Shown: positions 54,481 to 64,000 of the stretch, piece after piece
Layout of the letters: each line of letters starts with the position of its first letter
Numbering within the stretch: position 1 is the stretch's first letter
Origin: Branchiostoma floridae
Taxonomy: Eukaryota; Chordata; Leptocardii; Amphioxiformes; Branchiostomatidae
Direction: 5' to 3'
Length of the DNA stretch: 64,000 nucleotides
Assembly: GCF_000003815.2 (NCBI RefSeq)
Contig: NW_023365714.1
Coordinates: 544,895-608,894, forward strand
Translations under genes and position numbers: made by a program
The notes under the pieces: generated by a model
What the model was told of the DNA's origin: nothing
The model's database searches: none
The model's input: only the letters and a program-made list of their open reading frames with translations

Positions 54481-57030
54481 ATGCCAAACAAGATGGAGAA
54501 GATGCTGCTTCTTCTGCTGATCATGCTGAAGGAAGCCGGACCGACCGCAGCCTGCAGCAGCAGCTGTTCATCAGACTGTGACTGCAGCAACAGAGGCCTC
54601 AGCAGTGTTCCTCAGGACCTGCCTACAAACGTCACTATCCTGGACCTGCATCAAAACGTCATCACAACCTTAAACCAGTCCGATTTCTCCAGGTACAGCA
54701 GACTGACAGAATTACGTCTTAGTTACAACCAGATCTCCGTAATCAACAGCGGGGCGTTCCACAACTTGACAAGCTTAACTGAACTGTACCTTTATAATAA
54801 CCAGTTAACCAGCATCCGAGCTGACATGTTTGTGGGAGTTGATAGCCTAGAGGTCCTTTACCTGCATAACAATCATATCAGCATTATCGAGGCGGGAACA
54901 TTTGTAAACCTGCCCCAGCTGCAAACTCTGAGTCTGTTCAATAACCAGTTAACCAACCTCACAGCTGACATGTTTGAGGGACTTGATAATCTGGAGACCC
55001 TTGATCTGTCCCAAAATGACATCAGCAGCATCGAAACAGAAACTTTTCACGTCAACCCGCAGCTCCGTAATCTTTACCTTCATTACAACCACATAACAAC
55101 CATCGCAGCAGCCACGTTTGTAAACCTGCCCCGACTGCGACGTCTGTATCTGTACAGTAACCAGTTAACCAACCTCACAGCTAACACGTTTAAGGGACTT
55201 GATAATCTGCAGACCCTTTATCTGCACCATAATGACATCAGCAGCATCGAACCAGAAACTTTCCACGTCACGCCGCAGCTCCGTTATCTTAGCCTTGAGA
55301 ACAACCACCTAACAACCATCGCAGCAGCCACGTTTGTGAATCTGCACCAACTGCGATATCTGCGTCTGCACAATAATCAGATAACCGACCTCACAGCTGA
55401 CATGTTTGAGGGACTTGATAACCTGGAGTACCTTTCTCTGCACCAAAATGACATCAGCAGCATCGAAACAGAAACTTTTCACGTCACCCCGCAGCTCCGT
55501 GAACTTCGCCTTCGGGAAAACCACCTAACAACCATCACAGCCGGCACGTTTGTGAATCTGCACCAACTACAATACTTATACCTGCCTTTCAACACCATCA
55601 TCACCATTGAAGATGGGGCGTTTGTAAATTTGCCAGCGCTCCGAACATTGGATTTATCTCACAACAACATCAGCACTTTCCCTATTGAGGACTTATCGAA
55701 TCTAAGTACGTCAGCGCTGTCATACCTTAGCCTGGACGACAACCAGATGGAGACACTCCCACCCATGGCGTATGACATACTGGCTCCCATTTCAACTGTT
55801 GACATATCTAACAACCCCTGGCAGTGTGACTACAGGATGTGCCCCTTTAAGCAAAGAATGACCGGTTCTTACCCATTTGAGAGCGAGATCACCTGTGCCG
55901 GTCCTGCTAACCTTACAGGGAAAAGCTTACTACACGATATAAATCCTGACGATCTGATCTGTGAAGAGACAACAACAGATATATCCTCCACCCCAAGTAC
56001 CTCGTCTCCTGTAGATCAGAGCACAACGACTCTAAGTACCACCAACTTTCTCTTGGAATCTTCCACAATAGTAACTCCAAGTACCACCGACGTTCACTCT
56101 CCATCTTTTCCAACAACAACTCTAAGTACCACCGACCTTCCCTCCGTATTTTCCCCAACCACTCCGAGTAGCACAAACTTTAATTTGGAATCTTCTCCGA
56201 CAACTACTGACATTTCCACTCACTCTCACTCGTCATCTTCCCCGACAGATACTCCTAGTACCAAACAATTTGACTTGGAATCTTCCACAACAGCTGCTCC
56301 AAGCCCCACACACTTTCACTCTTCATCTTCTCAGGCAGCAACCTCAAGTACAACCAACTCTCAAAGAACTCCAAGTAAAACTCACTTTTACTCCGCATCT
56401 TCTCCATCAACCCCTTCAAGTGCCACCCGCCTCCACTCGCCATCTTCCCCGACTGATAATCCAAGTACTGAACACTTTCATTTGAAATATTCTCCATCAG
56501 CTACTCCAAGTACTACCCAGTCAAGAGTCACAGAAGGCGGAAGTACGTCTCCTCCCGGTTCCTTCTCCCTCTCAGCCTTCCTCAGTGGTTTACTTGGCGG
56601 GGTTGTTGGCTCTCTCCTCACCTCAGCCATTCTCCTCGCAATCCGGTGTATAAAGACGAGGGCAAAGACGAGCCCTACCCCTGTACCAGACCTCAGTGAT
56701 GTTCGCAGCAACACAAACGACGCACCAATCAGCGGCCGTGCTCACACCGGGCAGGGTGCCTCCGCGGCAAGGGCAGTAGGTCCTGCATCTGATGACGTAG
56801 GGAGTCGGGCAGGAGGATCGGGAACAGTCCCGCTTCCGTACAGCTTTGATCAGAGTTCTGCGGTTCTGCGGCCTCCACTTCCGCCCATCAAGGGGGTAGG
56901 GTCTCAGACAGGGTACCAGAACTTGCCGGACGAAACTGATGCTGCAAACAGCACTGTGCCCCTGAAGAACCATCTCATTTATCAGCAAACCTGCCCGTCT
57001 GGACTGCCCAAGGGTCTTGCAGGTTTGTAA
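54481..57030 (+). CDS. LRR2: intact LRR transmembrane receptor, 849 residues
   Basis: The start at 54481 lies five bases after a CCCACAG acceptor, as in LRR1. Parts: signal peptide (MLLLLLIMLKEAGPTAA, to about residue 24), LRRNT (CSSSCSSDCDCSNRGLSSVP), about fifteen 24-residue LRRs, LRRCT (about 443-495), a Ser/Thr/Pro-rich stalk of about 200 residues suited to O-glycosylation, a membrane span (about 696-722, FLSGLLGGVVGSLLTSAILL), then a 127-residue tail with no recognised signalling domain. The LRRCT starts CDYRMC where LRR1 and LRR3 have CDCR, so one cysteine is displaced. Layout resembles VLR-like LRR receptors of chordates; ligand unknown. Confidence 0.9.
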   Translation: MPNKMEKMLLLLLIMLKEAGPTAACSSSCSSDCDCSNRGLSSVPQDLPTNVTILDLHQNVITTLNQSDFSRYSRLTELRLSYNQISVINSGAFHNLTSLTELYLYNNQLTSIRADMFVGVDSLEVLYLHNNHISIIEAGTFVNLPQLQTLSLFNNQLTNLTADMFEGLDNLETLDLSQNDISSIETETFHVNPQLRNLYLHYNHITTIAAATFVNLPRLRRLYLYSNQLTNLTANTFKGLDNLQTLYLHHNDISSIEPETFHVTPQLRYLSLENNHLTTIAAATFVNLHQLRYLRLHNNQITDLTADMFEGLDNLEYLSLHQNDISSIETETFHVTPQLRELRLRENHLTTITAGTFVNLHQLQYLYLPFNTIITIEDGAFVNLPALRTLDLSHNNISTFPIEDLSNLSTSALSYLSLDDNQMETLPPMAYDILAPISTVDISNNPWQCDYRMCPFKQRMTGSYPFESEITCAGPANLTGKSLLHDINPDDLICEETTTDISSTPSTSSPVDQSTTTLSTTNFLLESSTIVTPSTTDVHSPSFPTTTLSTTDLPSVFSPTTPSSTNFNLESSPTTTDISTHSHSSSSPTDTPSTKQFDLESSTTAAPSPTHFHSSSSQAATSSTTNSQRTPSKTHFYSASSPSTPSSATRLHSPSSPTDNPSTEHFHLKYSPSATPSTTQSRVTEGGSTSPPGSFSLSAFLSGLLGGVVGSLLTSAILLAIRCIKTRAKTSPTPVPDLSDVRSNTNDAPISGRAHTGQGASAARAVGPASDDVGSRAGGSGTVPLPYSFDQSSAVLRPPLPPIKGVGSQTGYQNLPDETDAANSTVPLKNHLIYQQTCPSGLPKGLAGL
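54950..55600 (+). repeat. 216-bp higher-order LRR repeat, 3 units
   Basis: The phrase ATCAGCAGCATCGAA recurs at 55021, 55237 and 55453, exactly 216 bp apart. Each unit is a block of three LRRs (ETFHV-PQLR, A-TFVNL--LR, TADMFEGLDNL). Confidence 0.9.
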
Positions 57031-57719
57031 GAAGGAAGCAGGACCAAATCGTGATTACCAGATTAAAAAGACAACATGGTTGTCTCATCATTCATACTGC
57101 AGAATGACTGAATTGTTCAAACATTGTTTTACAAACATTGGAGCATTTTGAGAGACGAACTGATTTGAATAGTTAAAACATGTATCCAAATGATGTCAAC
57201 GGAATGCAAATATTGTAGACTAAATTCGCAAAATGTACACTATTTACACATCTACAAACGAAGTTAACAACTATTGGTAATTGAAATACAGGTTTCTTGT
57301 TTGTTGTCAAACATTTCCTCTGGTTTCAATTTCAACATTTTTCCATTTAATGAAGAGTAATATAGGCAGACATTCAAATAATAACTTGCAAATTGTAAAT
57401 TTGAGCACATAAGTCAAGTTATAATCTCCATCTCATTGATACTTTTAACTACATCACAATGATACTGTTAACTGTACCATTTTGTTTCTTATTATTTTCT
57501 TATGTATTTTGTATGTTAATTGGAGACAACTAGTAGAGGTGAGCAATTACATGCATTTTCTCCCCTCCATTTTGTAATGGATATGCTTGATAAATAAATA
57601 AAGAAGTAACGAATGAAGGCTACTTTCCTAACTTTATAAGGTCTTCTTGACTCACGGGTGGCTAAACAATGGAAGAGCAAAACGCCACCTACCGAACAAC
57701 AAAGATACTAAAGTATCAA
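57031..57719 (+). other. LRR2 3'UTR and flank
   Basis: AT-rich, unlike the LRR1/LRR3 3'UTRs. AATAAATAAAG near 57592 is the likely polyadenylation signal. Confidence 0.5.
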
Positions 57720-59460
57720 CTGGAAGTCCTGTAGTCTATAAACAGCGACTGCTGCACTGCGTGTCCCTATTTTGCGAACTGCCTCACAGCAAGATATCAT
57801 ACAGTCAGCACTTCATGCCGAAATAAACTCCCATAACTGCGTTCAATTGCGTATAACTACATTCCATACTGATACGTGCGGCAGTACGGCCTGAGGTAAC
57901 AATCCATGCCGCCCGTTTTAGTCGTTGACAGGTGGCCTTGTGCTATTTTACATTAAGACGCCAGGGGACGCTGGTACGAAGTTCAGAGGTGCGTTCACAC
58001 CTGGGGACTTCCTTATTCACGGAGCCAGTCGCGAGTTGGGACCTCCGATGTTTAGGTTTACCCCAGCCTGAAAGTAGGACATAAGTTCGACCTGAACAAC
58101 TTGTGTTGCAATCTCTTCCGTTGCCGCCGACAACACAGTCCTGACAAGACTGCACAGGTGAGTACTGAATAAATGCACTGGGCAGGTGTGCTGAGCAGGT
58201 GGGTACGTCTGTACTTTGTAAAAGAACGCCATGTCTCAAGCTTAGAGTGCGGTCACATAGTTCGTGCGATCGTACGATTTTGATGCAATAGAATTTTCAA
58301 GCTGGCTGAGACAGAACCAACCACAGATCTAAGTATTTTGTGTAGCAAGACGGTTGAGCTTTGCAGGACTCGTGCATGGCTGTGTACATGTGTAACAAAC
58401 CGTATGAGGGATCAAATCGCACCACGTATGTGACCACGCCCTTTGTTAAGTCGGCCATACAAAGAAGAACGGCCTTAATACTTCACTGTAAACTGAAAAC
58501 GTTTGCTTAGTGTCAAAAGAGTGTGATGTTAGAGTAAGCTATCAACTTGAGTTCAACATTGTCATCGTCTGTCCAAAAGCAGTCACTGAAATTAAGGCCA
58601 CCCCAAAAAAACTGTGTTAACCGTTGAGTGACCCCCGATAGACGATTAATAATCCGCTGCAGACAGGTAATGTTTAACCGCTGTATGGTGATCACGCGCA
58701 AACCTCGTCCCTCAGTTGCACGTATCAAAGTGATTAATGTTTAACCTATGTGCAGTGGTTACATCACCACCAGCTATATTGCATCATCCACCCCAGTTAC
58801 GAGTCCAGGTAACGGTGCCTTATATGGCACTACAGGTGGTAGAAAATATTATTTTTTAGAGGCAAACAGTGCAGAATCCTTTTGGTTACATAAACATGGC
58901 TGGTGAAAAACGTTCCTTTGAGAAGTCAACAGTGCATAATCATCGTGAATACAGGCAATTGCAAGTTAGCATGTTTGCCAACTTCTCAAGATAACGTTTT
59001 TTCCCGAGCCGTGCTGCCAGAGTCCCAACTGCCTATCCTGTTCATTTTAACGTCACGCACGGATATTTTAAAACTTTTATTTGGTAGCAGGATTTAACAA
59101 TGAGTATGACTCTGAGGTTCGATATTCAAACACATCAGAAGGGTGTGTATTTTGTACTAACGTCCATGTTGACGTGAGTGTATTAAAGAACTTATATTTG
59201 AGTGTCGTTGGTGTCATGAGCGCGTAAAGTTGCTTCTTACCTTCAGTAAGGAGGTTAACCTGCTTGGCTTCCAAACTGAATTCTTTACTGTCTGTCTGAT
59301 TGTGATCGTATTTGTTCTTTAGGTCTGTGGCTTCAAACCTGTCAAGACCAACAGACATGTGTTTTAGAGTTAAGAGCGTGGAAAACATCTTACAAGGAGA
59401 TGCTAATGAGCAAGAGACACTATAAGCATTGAATAAACAGAAGAAGAAGATACAAATTTC
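57720..59460 (+). promoter_or_regulatory. TPR4 upstream region and 5'UTR exon
   Basis: Colinear with 24.82-27.1 kb. It has the CTCF-like block (57957-57975), the 5'UTR donor CTGCACAG/GTGAGT at 58157, and the 58.6-58.82 kb block. It lacks the SINE and the poly-C tract of the TPR2 flank. The acceptor used by TPR2 (TTCGCAG before ATG) is changed here to TTCGCTG before ATA (about 59458-59467). Confidence 0.6.
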
Positions 59461-59500
59461 GCTGATACAAGCCAAGGGCACGTCTTTAAGACAACAAGAC

Positions 59501-60211
59501 ATGGAGAAGACAAATAACAAACTCCTAGCAGTGGCGGAGGAGCTTCAGGAACTGGACCTGCTCTTCGCCAGCGGCTCTGACCTGGATGTTGTGGAGAAGG
59601 GATACGCACGTCAGCTGATCCACGCCATCAGTACGGAGAATAAGGTCCTAAAGTGCGAGGCGTTAAAAAGTCTGGGAGATTTGTACCTGCAAAAGGCAAA
59701 GATGAAGAAGCAAAAGGTTGAGAACTTCCACAAGGCCTGTGCGCTGTATAAGGAAGTCTTACGGTACCTCAGAAGTAAGGAGGAGAGGCAAGTTCTACAG
59801 CATCGTATCAGATATGCGGAAAAATGTACGAAGCTGACACGTGATCAAAATCGTACGAAATCGGAGCCCGTGAATTCAGCTAATGTCACATTAGCAGTGA
59901 CTGAGACACTTCAAGAAGTAGAAGAAAAGGCCAAGATGAAAGGATCCGACGTGATACCTTTAATTGAAGGTTATACAAATGCCTTCGTAGAGGCGATCGT
60001 AGATAGAGACAATCGTCTGAAAACAGAGTCTTTGAAAAGCCTCGGAGACCTGTACCTGGAGAAGGGAAGGGTTGGCAGGGACGAGGCGGCATTCACCAAA
60101 GCAGCTGGCCTGTACCGAGCGGCGCTGGACCGCTGTGAAGATTCAGACGGCAGAGAAACACTGAAGCACCGCATCAAGTACGCGGAGAAAGTCAAGGAAA
60201 AAGTAAAGAAG
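59501..60211 (+). CDS. TPR4 exon 1
   Basis: Starts at the ATG conserved among paralogues ([16 protein letters not shown]). Two helical repeats as in TPR2, to which it is nearly identical in its second half. Donor AAG/GTGAGA. Confidence 0.85.
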
Positions 60212-63200
60212 GTGAGAAAGCCTACTGGTTACTGTATTTGTTGTATTCTCTTCTTGTTAACAGGATGTTGTTTGAAGAATAAAGTTCCACTTATTTTTCC
60301 CCAGACACGACAAGAACCGAGACAGCCCAGGACCAGGAAAGCTGGTAGCGACGAAAGGACCGTGTCTTTTCCGGCTTCACTTCAAAAAGCAAAGGAGGAT
60401 TCTGACAGGTTTGTGAGTTACTGGTTGATTGAAATACTCTAGATGAGTACAATAAAGACCAGGCAAGAGTTATGTTACATTTGTCATAATTATCAGTTGA
60501 AATAGCACAGATTCTCTACTTCACAGCACCTACCAAGACCAGCTGCAAGAGGGCTGCAGGGCCCTGCAGACAGGGAACTTGGATAGAGCTGAGGAACATT
60601 TTGCAGCTGCGCTTAAGGCCGTTCATGTCGAAGGTAAGGTTAGTTGATTACAAGACTAGTAACGGGGTGAGTAACCTGGCATATAGTCTGACGTGGCTTT
60701 CTTCAGGCCAAATGAAGCTTTCTTCCACCACGATAAATTTAGCCCCTGTTGGAATGTTTGGTCGAACCTTGATATGGTCAACTCCTACCGGGTGCGAAAG
60801 AAACCCCTGGCGGCAGAAAGCTTCATCTGCCCCGAAAGGAAGCCTGGCCAAGCCACAGTAGACTGGATGCCAGGTTCACAAGGTAAGCGTGTCAGACACA
60901 TAGGCAAACTCACGTGCGATCGTGATAACAGTTTGGATTTGTCAATGAAAATTACATGTAGACGTCTGCCCATCAGGAAAATTATGTGGCCTGCAATCTG
61001 CCGTTGTTACAGGATCAAACTTAGATCAACACTGGAAAGAGGCAGAGCCCCTGTACAAGTTAGGTGAGGTCTACCTGAAGAGAGGAATCCAGTCTAAAGA
61101 CGGAGGGGATTTCACCAAGGCTGCAGCACTCTGTAATGCAGCACTGGTAAGGTCAAGGGAAGAAAACAGAGACGGAATCAAACAAACAATCCAGAAGGTA
61201 ACCCGATCATTTATTAAGCACGTGTTTGGTCAAGGACAAATGGTGGACATCGAGGACGCGGAAAAACACACATTAATGCTGAAAGAAGACCGAAACTTCG
61301 TAGAAAGAGAGATCAAAAGAATCGAACAGCAGGCAGACCCTTACAGTCTTCATGATGACGACCCGAAGATAAGAGAAGTGGAGGAGAAGAGAGCGGAAGC
61401 AATCAAAGCCTTGTGTGAGACAATTGTTGAGCAGCGAAGAACGTTCATAGCCGGCCTTGTAGATGAATGTATGGAGGTAATGGGTCCCCCTCCCTGTAAG
61501 TACGCCATGATAGGTCTGGGTTCACAAGCCACAGGACTGGCAACTCCGTACTCCGATCTGGAGTTCGCCATTTTGGTAGAGGAGGAAACAGACGATAATT
61601 ATTTCCGCTATCTCACTCATTACTTGCATCTCAAAGTCATCAACCTGAGAGAAACCATTCTCCCAGCCATGGGGATCAAATCTCTAAATGATTTCTTCTC
61701 AGACGACCCACTGGACAACTGGTTCTATGACTCTGTCACACCGCGCGGGTTCGCGTTTGATGGAGCCATGCCGCATGCCTGCAAGACTCCACTGGGCAGG
61801 GGTACAGCTGGTGAACTTATTCACACGCCGGTCGAGATGGCCAGAGTTCTGGCAGACGACCTCACGCTCCATTTGAAGAAAGGCTACCATCTCGCCAGTA
61901 TACTTGGGAATGTGTGTTTCATCACAGGGGAACAGGACTTGGTCAATACCTATGCTGACTTTTGGACTATGGTAGTGCAACGTACACGTGGACTCATCAA
62001 TTCGTTACAGGCACAAATGGCATTTGATGAAAATGCTGAAATGCTTACCTTTCAGACAATCACTTCGAGTTTAGTGAATGTTAAAAAAGAGATATATCGG
62101 TTTTCAACCATTGCGGTATCTTGCTGGGCCCTTTTCCATAACATACGACCGACCACAATCTGGGAGACCATAGAGAAGATGCAAAAGAACGGAGTCATCA
62201 GCAGTGAGGACGCGCATCACCTGATGGTGCTGGTCAGCATCTCAGCAGAACTGAGGCTGCGGACATACATGAACAGCCGTGGGCAGGTGGAGAACATGTC
62301 AGCCTTGTCGTCAATGTCAACGGATAGAGATATTGATGAGGCATTGCAGAAAGTGTTTTACTTTTCCAATATAAAACAGCTGATGAGATACTACAACACA
62401 GCAATACCACTGAAGCGACTATTTGATGTTAACCAGGAGGAGCCGTCAGTTCTATTTGACAGTTCTCCAGACCTGCAAAGACAGGTATACGAAAGTCTGT
62501 GTGATTATACGAAAATGAAGACGTGCGCAGAAAATGCAGTTCAAGAAGCGCAGCAAAGGTACGGAAAAGACGTTGCACATCCTGAAATTGGTCGGTTACT
62601 ACAAAATTTGGGTGTGACCTGTGTATATTTAGGTGATCACAAAGCCGCAGTCACCTATCTCGAACAGTCATTAGAAATGAAGCAGAGCGTCTACGGTGAG
62701 AACACCGCACATCCTGAAATTTGCGCGTCACTTCACAACTTGGGTGCCGCATGGGTGAAACTTGGTGATCCCGGAAAGGCCATTAAATACTTCGAACAGA
62801 CACTTCAGATGCAGCGGAGCATCCATGGTGAGGACACCAAACATCCTGACATTGCCGTCTCACTTGGAAGCTTGGGTGGCGCCTTTAAGGAGCTAGGTGA
62901 CCACAGAAAGGCCATCATCTTTCACGAACAGGCACTCCAGATGAGGCGGAGTATCTATGGGGAGGACACTGCACATCCTAACATTGCTGTTTCTCTGCAA
63001 AATTTGGGTGCGGCTTGGGGAGACCTTAATGATCACAGAAAGTCCCTTAGCTACTTTCAACAGTCATTAAAGATGCTGAGAACTATCTATGGTGAGAACA
63101 CTGTACATCCTGACATTGCCGGAGCACTTGGCGATGTGGGGCACGCCTGGACAAAGCTCGGCGATTACAGAAAGGCCATCAGCCATGGCGAACAGGCACT

Positions 63201-64000
63201 ACAGATGGGGAGGATCATCCATAGTGACACGCCACATCCCGACATTGCCAGCTCACTTCACAGCTTGGGTGATGCCTGGAAGGACCTTGGTGATCATAGA
63301 AAGGCCGTCAGCTGTTACGAACAGTCACTACAGATGAGGCGGACTATCTATGGTGAAGACGGTAAACATATTAATGATGCAATATTACTTAGCAGCTTGG
63401 GTTTCTCCCTCGGCAAGCTTGGTGAGCTCAGAAAGGCAATCAGCATTCATGAACAGTCACTACAGATGTACCAGAGTATCCATGGTGAGGACACCGCACA
63501 TCCTGACATCGCTTACTCACTCCACAACTTGGGTGGCGCCTGGAGTCACCTTGGTGAACACAGAAAGGCGGTCCGCTATGGTGAACAGGCACTGCGTATG
63601 AGACGGGGTATCTATGGTGAGCACACTGCACATTCTGACACCGTTGGGTCACTTTACAACTTGGGCCTGTATTGGAGTCACCTTGGTGATCACAGAAAGG
63701 CCGTCAGCTGTTTCGAGCAGTCACTACAGATGGAGTTGAGTGTCCATGGTGAGGGTACCGCACATCCTGACATCGCTAAGTCACTCAACGGCCTGGGCAT
63801 CGCCTGGAGGAACCTTGGTAACCACAGAAAGGCCGTCAGCTATCATGAACAGTCACTACAGATGAGGCGGAGTATCTATGGTGAGCACACTGCAGATCCT
63901 CTCACTGCCGAGTCACTTTACAACTTGGGTGTTGCCTGGAGTGATCTTGGTGATCAAAGAAAGGCCATCGGCTATCTTCAACAGGCACTGAAGATGAGGC
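59501..64000 (+). CDS. TPR4: nucleotidyltransferase-TPR protein, open at window end (gene span)
   Basis: Coding exons: 59501-60211, 60305-60408, 60527-60633 and 61013 to beyond 64000. Phases agree at each junction. The nucleotidyltransferase (D-x-E near 61555-61563) lacks two residues present in paralogues next to the DDN segment. About 12 TPRs are visible with no frame break, making this the cleanest TPR copy. The frame stays open through intron 1 (93 bp, a multiple of three), so that intron could be retained. Role unknown. Confidence 0.8.
60305..60408 (+). CDS. TPR4 exon 2, linker
   Basis: Acceptor TTCCCCAG, donor GACAG/GTTTGT. Encodes [20 protein letters not shown] and a polar remainder. 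Confidence 0.75.
60527..60633 (+). CDS. TPR4 exon 3, TPR-like
   Basis: Acceptor CTTCACAG, donor GAAG/GTAAGG. Encodes [19 protein letters not shown] then [13 protein letters not shown]. Confidence 0.8.
61013..64000 (+). CDS. TPR4 exon 4, nucleotidyltransferase and TPR array
   Basis: Acceptor GTTACAG. Helical repeat ([20 protein letters not shown]), nucleotidyltransferase ([38 protein letters not shown]), spacer, then TPRs from about 62450. From 62150 to the window end it is almost identical to TPR2 28781-30625. Confidence 0.85.

Noticed and set aside
8420-64000. TPR genes as true kinesin light chains
   Set aside because: The TPR unit is of that type, but the heptad-repeat N-terminus of kinesin light chain is absent and a nucleotidyltransferase precedes the array.

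Overview
Eukaryotic genomic DNA, almost certainly cephalochordate (amphioxus, Branchiostoma-like). Reasons: intron-split genes with GT/AG boundaries; a DOC-to-RCC1 stretch of the ubiquitin ligase HERC2 and the C-terminus of a parvin, both with metazoan-type exons; a tRNA-derived SINE; non-LTR retrotransposon 3' ends with (CATT)n-like tails; many MITEs; and large lineage-specific families of TPR and LRR genes. No CRISPR array, operon or tRNA gene was seen. N-runs break the sequence. Four are exactly 100 N (8274, 32678, 43943, 50421), which looks like an unknown-size placeholder; five have other lengths and look sized.

Layout. The window is a cluster of repeated modules on the + strand, each ideally an LRR transmembrane-receptor gene followed by a giant nucleotidyltransferase-TPR gene. 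Module A: LRR-type upstream remnant (4.1-5.6 kb) and TPR1 (8.4-16.5 kb). Module B: LRR1 (23.0-24.2 kb, one in-frame stop) and TPR2 (27.1-32.0 kb). Module C: TPR3 (33.5-40.4 kb, broken by frameshifts, a nonsense codon and a LINE insertion). Module D: LRR3 (50.5-51.0 kb, 5' side in a gap) and a TPR-type upstream remnant (52.1-52.3 kb). Module E: LRR2 (54.5-57.0 kb, intact) and TPR4 (59.5 kb to window end, open). Modules B and E are close copies over about 6 kb.

The TPR genes share one architecture: two N-terminal helical repeats, two or three short linker exons, a Pol-beta-fold nucleotidyltransferase of the GlnD/DUF294 type, then a long array of 42-residue kinesin-light-chain-like TPRs (126 bp period, about 17-27 copies). 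The LRR proteins have a signal peptide, LRRNT, LRRs, LRRCT, one membrane span and a short tail. Linkage of these two families suggests a fast-evolving receptor/effector cluster. An immune role is inference only.

A different kind of DNA sits at 41.7-49.5 kb on the minus strand: the last two exons of parvin and seven internal exons of HERC2. Neither gene is complete, and their order cannot be reconciled with two normal neighbouring genes. Most of these exons are flanked by tandem partial copies of their own edge plus adjoining intron, like the 'mirage' minisatellites described for amphioxus.
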